Positions 1-5,697 of a stretch of DNA of 6,049 nucleotides are shown here, piece after piece; position 1 is the stretch's first letter; the number at the start of each line of letters is the position of its first letter. Made by a program: the position numbers and the translations under genes. This DNA is from Gammaproteobacteria bacterium (GTDB lineage Bacteria > Pseudomonadota > Gammaproteobacteria > Steroidobacterales > Rariloculaceae): NCBI GenBank assembly GCA_004357505.1, contig SMWC01000007.1, forward strand, positions 1 to 6,049, given 5' to 3'. The notes under the pieces are model-generated. The model had not been told where the DNA came from. It was given only the letters and a program-made list of their open reading frames with translations, and searched no databases.

Positions 1-63
1 CACGGTGAAGCGCAATCCAGAGTTCGTTTTGTGGTGGAGGAGAACATTGTTAATGAACGTTAA
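1..63 (+). CDS. possible C-terminal end of an unknown plus-strand gene (partial)
   Basis: Frame 1 is open from the window edge for 20 codons and ends at a TAA at 61-63. The visible tail ends in RFVVEENIVNER. I do not recognise the protein and infer no function. Frame 3 is closed at once by a TGA. Frame 2 stays open to 130 but would run through the stem-loops that follow. Frame 1 is preferred because its stop falls just where the repeat-rich spacer begins. If real, the gene converges on the pilus operon. A tail this short could also be chance. Confidence 0.35.
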   Translation, partial: HGEAQSRVRFVVEENIVNER

Positions 64-102
64 CCAACGTCTGCTTCTGTCCGAAAGCAGACATTCGTTA
101 AC
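59..102. repeat. 44-nt imperfect inverted repeat (long stem-loop)
   Basis: Arms 59-76 and 85-102 pair at 16 of 18 positions around an 8-nt loop (77-84). The inner stem GTCTGCTT/AAGCAGAC (69-76 with 85-92) is perfect. Beyond it come mismatches at 68/93 and 65/96, and the outer arms are two copies of the palindrome GTTAAC (59-64 and 97-102). There is no T-run on either side, so it is not a standard intrinsic terminator. It overlaps the possible stop codon at 61-63. From memory, the GTCTGCTT...AAGCAGAC core resembles short dispersed repeats seen between genes in many proteobacteria; I could not check this. Confidence 0.7.
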
Positions 103-106
103 AGTT

Positions 107-128
107 AATATGCACGGCGCTGCATATT
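107..128. repeat. perfect 8-bp stem-loop
   Basis: AATATGCA (107-114) and TGCATATT (121-128) form a perfect 8-bp stem around the 6-nt loop CGGCGC. It lies 4 nt after the larger inverted repeat. No T-tract follows, so a terminator role is only possible, not shown. Confidence 0.6.
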
Positions 129-143
129 GATACTTCGCGTGTA

Positions 144-169
144 GCAACGAGAAATGCGGGTATCGTTGC
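144..169. repeat. 7-bp stem-loop
   Basis: GCAACGA (144-150) and TCGTTGC (163-169) are perfect inverted copies around a 12-nt loop. GTA (141-143) could also pair with TAC (173-175) across a small bulge. It is the third stem-loop in a row in this spacer. A 7-bp match with a 12-nt loop is near what chance can give. Confidence 0.4.
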
Positions 170-440
170 GGGTACTAGTGCCCCATGATCCAGCGCAGTC
201 CTTTCCCAATCAGTATCTACACGGTCAATAGCAGTTATGGCCGATGACTTTGTCGGGCGCGGCGCCGAGCGCGTTGTGCGGTTTAGCCAGAAATCAGCAT
301 CACTTGGGGGTATATATGGGGGTATCTCTGGGATTTAGGTGCTGAAAACGTAGGCGGGACAGAGGCTGTAGCCTGTACTATGAGTACTGTCAGCCGCGCC
401 ATTATCAATAGAAACCGCTGCGGTCAGGTGTTCGCGACGC
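170..440. other. intergenic stretch with no supported gene
   Basis: I see no coding frame with a credible start, ribosome site and protein-like composition, and no tRNA or rRNA features. It lies downstream of the pilus operon and, if the plus-strand tail at 1-63 is real, between two convergent genes. A convergent arrangement would need no promoter. It holds the phased direct repeat at 305-336, a GC-rich self-complementary patch around 255-273, and two short inverted repeats at 363-374 and 375-387. The latter two are too short to assign a role. Confidence 0.55.
305..336. repeat. 12-bp-phased direct repeat TGGGGGTAT
   Basis: TGGGGGTAT occurs perfectly at 305-313 and 317-325, 12 bp apart. A weaker third unit beginning TGGG follows at 329, again in phase. 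Regularly spaced short direct repeats of this kind are typical protein-binding sites. From memory, G5TAT-type repeats are found near attachment sites of P4-like integrases, which would make this a possible remnant recombination site. No integrase gene or tRNA gene is in the window, so the role is open. Confidence 0.55.
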
Positions 441-458
441 CAGAGACGTCAGTCTCTG
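441..458 (-). terminator. stem-loop just after pilE, terminator-like
   Basis: CAGAGAC (441-447) and GTCTCTG (452-458) form a perfect 7-bp stem with a 4-nt loop, beginning 3 nt after the pilE stop codon on the minus strand. The position suits the end of the operon transcript. The bases that follow on the minus strand are GC-rich and not a U-run, so it may be a transcript-end stabiliser or part of a factor-dependent end and not a true intrinsic terminator. Confidence 0.4.
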
Positions 459-461
459 TGC

Positions 462-959
462 TCACCAGCAGTTTGTGCTGGCGCCAGTCTGACCTCTGAC
501 GCCTGTATGCGTCAGAGTCAAAGCGGCGCATTGTGCGTCATGACTGGCCTGTTCAAGTTGAGGCATGGCATTTATGGTAAAGGTCATAGCCGTCACATTC
601 GTCAGGCTGAGCCCGTAGCATCGGTCCGGAGACGCGTCTGCAACCGGCTCTCCCTGGGCGTTGATCATGAACGTGCTGCCTGCATAGCCAAGGTTGGAAA
701 GGTCTGCAGCGTAGCGTTTGTTATCGGCGAAAAACTGCTCCTGCCGATTTGCCGCTTCTAAAAGAGTGCTCTTTGCTGCGGAGCGGTTGGTTCTTGTTAT
801 ATAGCCCTGATACGAAGGGTAGGCGATACTCGCGAGGATCGCGATAATAGCAACGACGATCATTAACTCCAGAAGCGAAAAACCGCGGTGGCGCCAAGGC
901 CAAGACAGTTCGGGCCTGCGTGTATTTATTACGTTCAATTTATCGTTTCCCTGTATCAT
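462..959 (-). CDS. pilE: type IV pilus minor pilin PilE
   Basis: This is a 165-residue prepilin and the last gene of the operon. The class III leader ends at Gly26, and the mature N-terminus begins FSLLELMIVVAIIAIL, with the conserved Glu at +5 (Glu31) and the hydrophobic helix that packs into the pilus. The YPSYQ after the helix and the C-terminal NCW with Cys114, Cys144 and Cys164 fit the PilE minor pilin. The mature chain is about 139 residues. PilD would cleave and methylate it at the inner membrane. In the known system PilE links the minor-pilin/PilY1 tip complex to the major pilin. The start is fixed by a strong AGGAG site overlapping the pilY1 stop. The odd point is the leader: 26 residues, Arg-rich near the cleavage site (RHRG), against 8 in the neighbouring PilW. 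A TTG at codon 8 is a weaker alternative start. A general pilin-like protein is the only other reading. Confidence 0.92.
   Translation of the reverse strand: MIQGNDKLNVINTRRPELSWPWRHRGFSLLELMIVVAIIAILASIAYPSYQGYITRTNRSAAKSTLLEAANRQEQFFADNKRYAADLSNLGYAGSTFMINAQGEPVADASPDRCYGLSLTNVTAMTFTINAMPQLEQASHDAQCAALTLTHTGVRGQTGASTNCW
494..517 (-). repeat. 9-bp stem-loop inside the 3' end of pilE
   Basis: CTCTGACGC (494-502) and GCGTCAGAG (509-517) form a perfect 9-bp stem around a 6-nt loop, inside codons near the C-terminus of pilE. Allowing one bulged base, GA/TC extends it. There is no U-run after it on the minus strand. It may help protect the 3' end of the message together with the stem at 441-458. 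It may also be an accident of codon choice. Confidence 0.45.
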
Positions 960-964
960 TGCGA

Positions 965-970
965 GCTCCT
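965..970 (-). promoter_or_regulatory. ribosome binding site of pilE, overlapping the pilY1 stop
   Basis: AGGAGC on the minus strand lies 5 nt before the pilE ATG and shares bases with the TAG stop of pilY1 (969-971). It fixes the pilE start and implies that ribosomes ending pilY1 can start pilE directly. Confidence 0.8.
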
Positions 971-3900
971 AGAGATCTGAGTCTTCCTCTAGATACCAGA
1001 ACGTTCGCCAGCGCGTGTTGATGTCCAGCGTGTCGACCTGCAGGTCCGGGCGTAATATCTTATTCGGCGGTATAGACACTACCTCTGCCGGGATGCCCGG
1101 AGAGTTCAACTCCGTGGTGCGATCGCTCTTCGTGGTGCCTATGTCCAAACCGCCGGGGCCATCCGTCGATGTGTCGTAGTTGAACACCGAACTCGCGTTC
1201 TGCAGTGATACGGCGTACAGCCGTCCGCGTCCCTCAGACGGCGCGCAGGCGGATGCACTACTGCCGCCGGACGGCAGATACGTCGTCAGAAACACCTTGC
1301 CGTCGATTGTGACCGGCGTAGCCAACGATTTTTCGCCGATATCCTCTAATTCGAGCCGCCAGCCGGTGCTCAGGTCCACCATGCATCCGCCGGCCTCCTG
1401 AATGCAGTTATCGGTCACATCTCCGAGGCTGTCATGATCGATTCCAGTGTCGGTACCCGAGCCAGGTACGACATTGCGGTCTTTAATCATGTAAAAGAAG
1501 TTGCTGGCGACGCCGCCTTGATCGAGCGGATCAGGCCGGTCTCCCGAGCCAATGATTACGGCATCGTAGACACCGGATTCGTCCTGGGTGGGAACGATGT
1601 CCGGCCTGTGAAAGAAACGCCGGTCGTCCGATTTTCCAGCCGAGCCTGGCGCATGACGCCCGAGTGAAGCTAGCAACGTCAGCGTCCAGTTAATACTATC
1701 CGGCCCACCAATGTCCGCACGCCAGATGTTGCCACCGGTATCTCCGACCAGGATGCGATCCAGCAGTAGATCGCCATCGGTATCCGCTACGGTTACCGTG
1801 GACGGAATGCTATCGACAAGTTCTGGATGCTCGAATATCGTTGACGTTGGAAAATTGTTGCCGCCACGAGCTTTCCAAATCAATGCGCCCGTCTCGGCAT
1901 CGACGATATAAATTGCATTGCCCTCCGTGTCATCGGTGCCTACGCCCCCTCGGGTATCCTTGTTGAAATCGTAGCCGCCGGCGAATATGACCACCGGCCG
2001 TGCGGTCCCGCCGACATTCACGAGCCCCACGCGGGGATTGGAAAACGTATTCGCAAGCTCGCCGAATGCGCCGCTCTTGTCGATCGTCCACATCAGCTGC
2101 GGATTCTCCGGATCGGTAACATCCAGTGCGTAGTACGCTTTACCAGCCCGGCGCAGCCCGATGAAGATATAAGCCTTCTCACCGGGCTCAATCGTCCCGT
2201 TGTAGTTACTGTCCTCGATATAGGCGACCGGTGAGCCGTCCAAGGCGTACGGATGCGGCACACCCTTCGCGTTGGCGCGCAAAGTTTTTAAGCTGCCCAT
2301 CGTTGCGCGAGGCATGAACGCCCATATTTCTTCGCCGCTCTCGGCGCCGCCTACTTCGGTATTGCGAATGAAATGCAGGAAGCCGTCGTTCGAAGCGACG
2401 GCGAGATAAATAGCAGGATTCCCGATAGTGTAACCATCCCGGGCTCCATAGTTGAGCGGCAGTGGACGGGAGTGTAACGGGTCGCCGAATATCCACGACC
2501 GCGCTTCGTCTCTATCGCCGTCACCATCTAGATCATCGATGTCCAGCCCGCGTGCGAAGGCGATAAGGTCAGACGCTTCGGCAGAATCGGCGGCACCCAG
2601 GTCACTCTGCAGGTCGGAAGCAGTTGCTGCATCTACATTGAGTGCGGCAAGGTCGCCGGTGCTGTCATCGTAGAAGAGCTGCCGTGCGCCGAAGCCGTTC
2701 GCGAGTCCTGGATCGCCGGTTACGAAGCCTGGTAATTGCTGGGCCGCGCCGCCGCGGTCGACGAACCGGCCATCGCGTCCCGCAACCTCGCCTTCGTCCA
2801 GATCAGGGGCAGGTAAGTTGTTCGGGTCGGTCCAATAGGTCAGTGCATCAAAACGAATCCGGCCGTCGGCGGCTATCGCGGCCACATCGAGCGCGTCAAC
2901 CAGAAAACCATCTTCGGCAGTGATTTTCAGCCTCAGCTTCTTGATATTCCCGATCCAGCTAGGCTTGTTGTCTCCGTCCACCTGAAATAGTGCCAGGAAG
3001 ATGTTGTCGATGATCTCGGCACGGTTAAATACATTGACCGGCACGGATGCAGCAACGAAGGTCGTGCTGACACTTAGGATTTGATTGAAAATCTCCTGCA
3101 GCGTGCGTACCAGGTCGTCAGGGTTCTGACTCAGTTCCAACGCCTGACCGGTGCCGCCGGCTTGCGCGTAGCCGTTGGTCGTTCTGTTTATCTTGGTTCC
3201 GTTGACAAGAAAGTACGAGGTTAGATTCTGAGTACCGTCGATTGTCGGCGCCGTGCCGTAATTACCGTTGGCCAGGTCCGCATCGTTGAGATAACGAATG
3301 ACGTCCGCGAAGCTAGATTGGGACGAACCGAACCCGCCATTGGCAATCGGCTCCTCGATCGCGTCGTCGGAGTCGCTGTCCTGGTTGGAGACGAAGAACA
3401 TCATGTTGACTGCGAAGAGATTGACGCACTGTGTTGCCGCGTTCAGTGGGGTGACGTAATTGGCGCCGCTCTCGATGCCCGAGTCCCAGGCGTACGCGCT
3501 GCCGTCGACATCCAAATTGTCGGCGGCGTCGGTCTCGTAGTCGGTCCAGCCGTTGTGGCCGTTATAGATGCCCTGTCCTGACAGATAGCGAAATAGCTCG
3601 AAGTACAGTTCCTTACCCTGATAGGTATGGCTCTGATTACCCTGGGGCACCGGCATGTTGGCCAAAACCGAATTAAACTTCGCCTTGGCGCCATTCGTGT
3701 CGCCGGCGAGGAAAGGCTCGAAGCCCATCGCGATATAACCGCCGTTGCTGCAGTCTGTCTGGCCCGGGCCTGCGCAATTGTTGGTATAGTCATGATTGAG
3801 CATCAATCCAATCCGAACTCCCTCGAGGGGATCCACGACTTTTTTCAGGGCCGCCCGGAGTACGTCGAAGAAGGTATAAGACGCTGCGGCAGGCAGATAA

Positions 3901-4157
3901 CCCTCGGCGATTAACGTGTCGCACTCGTTGCCGCTACAGGCTGTGGAGCCGAGGTTCGGACGGTAATCCAGGCTGAAAATCACCATGGGCTCACTGCCCA
4001 CCGGCAGGCCTGCGCCGGCGTTCAAATAGATATCGGTATCGTCAGCGAGACATACTGTTGTCAGAAACAACAACACGCTGCCGGACGTCAGATGGAGGAA
4101 GTGTTTGGTCATAGCGATCACTCTCTGTGTCATGGGCAATTCACGTAGTGGATCCAT
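969..4157 (-). CDS. pilY1: type IV pilus tip adhesin/assembly protein PilY1
   Basis: This is a 1062-residue exported PilY1-family protein. In the known system it joins the minor pilins in priming pilus assembly and acts at the tip in adhesion and surface sensing. A signal peptide is best seen from Met16 (MTKHF, hydrophobic stretch to about residue 36, cut likely after CLA). The true start may therefore be at 4112, with a weak GAGAG site; an in-frame ATG at 4133 is also possible. Residues about 55-370 form a von Willebrand A-like region, but the usual DxSxS metal signature reads DYRPN (64-68). Residues about 390-1060 match the PilY1 C-terminal beta-propeller, including PSWIGNIKKLRL (399-410), GLRRAGKAYYALDVTDP (667-683) and IYIVDAETGALIW (749-761). 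EF-hand-like loops occur at 542-550, 649-660 (DSNYNGTIEPGE) and 792-800 (DTDGDLLLD); the last fits the DxDxDxxxD calcium site known in P. aeruginosa PilY1. Eight cysteines are in the mature chain: 74/79, 128/136 and 918/925 lie close together, with 244 and 971 alone. No RGD motif is present. Confidence 0.93.
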   Translation of the reverse strand: MDPLRELPMTQRVIAMTKHFLHLTSGSVLLFLTTVCLADDTDIYLNAGAGLPVGSEPMVIFSLDYRPNLGSTACSGNECDTLIAEGYLPAAASYTFFDVLRAALKKVVDPLEGVRIGLMLNHDYTNNCAGPGQTDCSNGGYIAMGFEPFLAGDTNGAKAKFNSVLANMPVPQGNQSHTYQGKELYFELFRYLSGQGIYNGHNGWTDYETDAADNLDVDGSAYAWDSGIESGANYVTPLNAATQCVNLFAVNMMFFVSNQDSDSDDAIEEPIANGGFGSSQSSFADVIRYLNDADLANGNYGTAPTIDGTQNLTSYFLVNGTKINRTTNGYAQAGGTGQALELSQNPDDLVRTLQEIFNQILSVSTTFVAASVPVNVFNRAEIIDNIFLALFQVDGDNKPSWIGNIKKLRLKITAEDGFLVDALDVAAIAADGRIRFDALTYWTDPNNLPAPDLDEGEVAGRDGRFVDRGGAAQQLPGFVTGDPGLANGFGARQLFYDDSTGDLAALNVDAATASDLQSDLGAADSAEASDLIAFARGLDIDDLDGDGDRDEARSWIFGDPLHSRPLPLNYGARDGYTIGNPAIYLAVASNDGFLHFIRNTEVGGAESGEEIWAFMPRATMGSLKTLRANAKGVPHPYALDGSPVAYIEDSNYNGTIEPGEKAYIFIGLRRAGKAYYALDVTDPENPQLMWTIDKSGAFGELANTFSNPRVGLVNVGGTARPVVIFAGGYDFNKDTRGGVGTDDTEGNAIYIVDAETGALIWKARGGNNFPTSTIFEHPELVDSIPSTVTVADTDGDLLLDRILVGDTGGNIWRADIGGPDSINWTLTLLASLGRHAPGSAGKSDDRRFFHRPDIVPTQDESGVYDAVIIGSGDRPDPLDQGGVASNFFYMIKDRNVVPGSGTDTGIDHDSLGDVTDNCIQEAGGCMVDLSTGWRLELEDIGEKSLATPVTIDGKVFLTTYLPSGGSSASACAPSEGRGRLYAVSLQNASSVFNYDTSTDGPGGLDIGTTKSDRTTELNSPGIPAEVVSIPPNKILRPDLQVDTLDINTRWRTFWYLEEDSDL

Positions 4158-4184
4158 TTCGATGTCTACTGCCCTTTCAAATAC

Positions 4185-4691
4185 TTAGAAATTGGGGACG
4201 AGGACGATGATGCCCTCGGCAAGCTCAACACGACCGAGGCCTTCCAGGCTGCGGTCATAGGTTGCCGAGATTTGGAATGACGCCGTGGAGAACTTATCGA
4301 TACTCGATTCGATGACTCGTGGCGGCGGCTTGTTCGGTGGTGTCAGTCGTTCGATGCGAGCGCTAAGATGACCTAACGCGACTTCGTTCGTCAGATAGGC
4401 TGGCAAAGGGATGCCGTAGCGATCACAGTCCGGCTCGGTGGCAGTGCAGATGCTAAATCCAGCGCCGCCAATGACCGGCGTGGCTGTAGGATTGGCGATG
4501 ATTGCCTCGGTAAGTGCCTGCGCTTGCTGAATGCCAGCGTACCGCGCTTCCTCGTTCTGGGCCAGGTGGATTCCGGTTGTACTGCCGCGCATCGAGGTCA
4601 TGCTGAGCAACGTAATCACGCCCAAAAACACCATCACGATCACGAGAATCGCGCCGGATTGAGTCGATCTGGAATAAATCACACTAGCCAT
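4185..4691 (-). CDS. pilX: type IV pilus minor pilin PilX
   Basis: This is a 168-residue PilX-family protein. The leader ends at Gly13 (STQSG), followed by a hydrophobic helix AILVIVMVFLGVITLLSM (14-31) and then the helical NEEARYAGIQQAQALTEAI stretch (46-64) typical of PilX. Position +5 is Ile18, not Glu. Loss of Glu5 is usual in PilX and in its type II secretion counterpart GspK, and in the GspK case fits a place at the very tip. Cys82 and Cys89 could form a disulphide. In the known system PilX joins PilV, PilW and PilE in the priming complex that recruits PilY1. The start is supported by an AGGTGG site inside the end of pilW and a 5-nt gap to the pilW stop. The identity rests on gene order and the N-terminus; the C-terminal half is poorly conserved in this family. 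Confidence 0.88.
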   Translation of the reverse strand: MASVIYSRSTQSGAILVIVMVFLGVITLLSMTSMRGSTTGIHLAQNEEARYAGIQQAQALTEAIIANPTATPVIGGAGFSICTATEPDCDRYGIPLPAYLTNEVALGHLSARIERLTPPNKPPPRVIESSIDKFSTASFQISATYDRSLEGLGRVELAEGIIVLVPNF

Positions 4692-4696
4692 GTTGT

Positions 4697-5686
4697 CTAG
4701 CCACCTAGGATGCGAAGAGATTTGAGATTGCGCATACTGACGACGATCGAAAATACGCGACGATAGAAATTGTCGTTGGGCTCATAAAGAGGCGCGTTGG
4801 AGATGCTGTAGGACTTCTCGTTCGTATACCTGATGTCGGCCTCGATGCTTCTCGCCAACACATAGATCTTGGCTGACACAACGGTCTGCATCTGGGCCGG
4901 AGTCGGGTTTGGCAGATAGACATTTGGAGTGCCATCGCCGTTAGTGTCTAAGCCGTACTCTAATTGCAGGTTCTCGATGCCTTGGGCAAGACACTCTGTG
5001 ACCATGGTTGGCGGCGAGTCGAATTCGAGAACCTTGCGGCAGAGCGTCGGGATTTCATCGCCCGCGGTTATCGCGAAATTACGTATGTAATAGATCGAAG
5101 GTCGATACTCCCAGGTAGTAAAGGGTGCCGGTACCGGTACCGTAGGGGGAACGCCCGCCGGTTCTTGGAATAACAGACCAACCGTGCCGTTGGTGCGTAG
5201 GTACACGGTATCGTCAGTGAGTACCATCGGCGCGCGAGCGCCTGCGACCCGTTTAATAGCGATGATGTCTGTTCCTGGCACGATCTCTGCGCCGATGCAT
5301 GAGAAACTCGCATTGGCGCTAGCGACAGTTGCGTTGTCGACCGTCGACAATGATTGAGACTGAGTAGTGCCCGGGGTTACCGTTTGGTAAATCCAATCGA
5401 CCGCTGCCGCGGGTCCGCAATCTGTGCCCACGGCCAGGCTACCGTCCGGGACAACCGACGCCGGCAGAAGAAGGTCCGCCCAGAAACCCGCCATCGTCAG
5501 ATCGTTCGTGAGTTCACGAATGGCCTGGCGCGCGTCATCCTGCATGCTGAGAAGAACGTCGTCACGATTAAAGCTGTGACGGTTATTGACGAAAATCGTG
5601 ATGAGTCCGGTGGCCAGCACCAGCCCTAATGTCATGGCGATCATCAGTTCGACGAGCGAAAAACCGTTTTGAGTATGTGTGTTCAT
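4697..5686 (-). CDS. pilW: type IV pilus minor pilin PilW
   Basis: This is a 329-residue prepilin. The short leader MNTHTQNG is cut after Gly8, giving a mature FSLVELMIAMTLGLVLATGL with Glu at +5 (Glu13). The DDARQAIRELTNDLTMAGFW stretch (50-69) is the conserved PilW segment after the N-terminal helix. The large globular domain has Cys90, Cys130, Cys216 and Cys232, which suit two disulphides. It also has an acidic YGLDTNGDGTPN loop (244-255) of a kind common in PilW. PilW is a large minor pilin of the tip-priming complex with PilV and PilX. The ATG is the only good start, because an in-frame stop lies upstream at 5750-5752 and the leader is complete from this Met. No Shine-Dalgarno sequence is visible before it, and the pilV stop is only 11 nt away, so translation is probably coupled to pilV. 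Confidence 0.93.
   Translation of the reverse strand: MNTHTQNGFSLVELMIAMTLGLVLATGLITIFVNNRHSFNRDDVLLSMQDDARQAIRELTNDLTMAGFWADLLLPASVVPDGSLAVGTDCGPAAAVDWIYQTVTPGTTQSQSLSTVDNATVASANASFSCIGAEIVPGTDIIAIKRVAGARAPMVLTDDTVYLRTNGTVGLLFQEPAGVPPTVPVPAPFTTWEYRPSIYYIRNFAITAGDEIPTLCRKVLEFDSPPTMVTECLAQGIENLQLEYGLDTNGDGTPNVYLPNPTPAQMQTVVSAKIYVLARSIEADIRYTNEKSYSISNAPLYEPNDNFYRRVFSIVVSMRNLKSLRILGG
4701..4706 (-). promoter_or_regulatory. ribosome binding site of pilX, inside the end of pilW
   Basis: AGGTGG on the minus strand lies 9 nt before the pilX ATG. It falls in the last codons of pilW (the Leu-Gly-Gly end), just before its TAG stop at 4697-4699. This supports coupled translation of pilW and pilX. Confidence 0.65.
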
Positions 5687-5697
5687 AGATTCGGATG

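Noticed and set aside
59..128. Possible integron attC site, from GTTAAC-bordered inverted repeats
   Set aside because: The outer boxes do not fit the GTTRRRY / RYYYAAC consensus, the layout of unpaired bases is wrong, and there is no cassette-like gene or integrase in view.
507..761. Plus-strand open frame of 84 codons opposite pilE
   Set aside because: It is antisense to a well-supported pilin gene, and the composition looks random.
2722..2790. RGD integrin-binding motif in PilY1
   Set aside because: The sequence reads GRDGRF near residues 460-465, not RGD. No RGD occurs elsewhere in the protein.
2206..3793. Long open frames overlapping pilY1 on both strands
   Set aside because: They are Arg- and Ser-rich shadows of a GC-rich gene, without family features or ribosome sites. 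The pilY1 frame accounts for the whole region.
4050..4070. Lipoprotein signal around the Cys of the PilY1 signal peptide (TTVC)
   Set aside because: The residue before Cys is Val, where lipoboxes need Gly, Ala or Ser. A normal signal peptidase I site after CLA fits better.
5130..5141. Perfect 12-bp palindrome GGTACCGGTACC
   Set aside because: It lies inside pilW and encodes a Val-Pro repeat in a proline-rich stretch. Codon repetition explains it, and nothing suggests a regulatory site.
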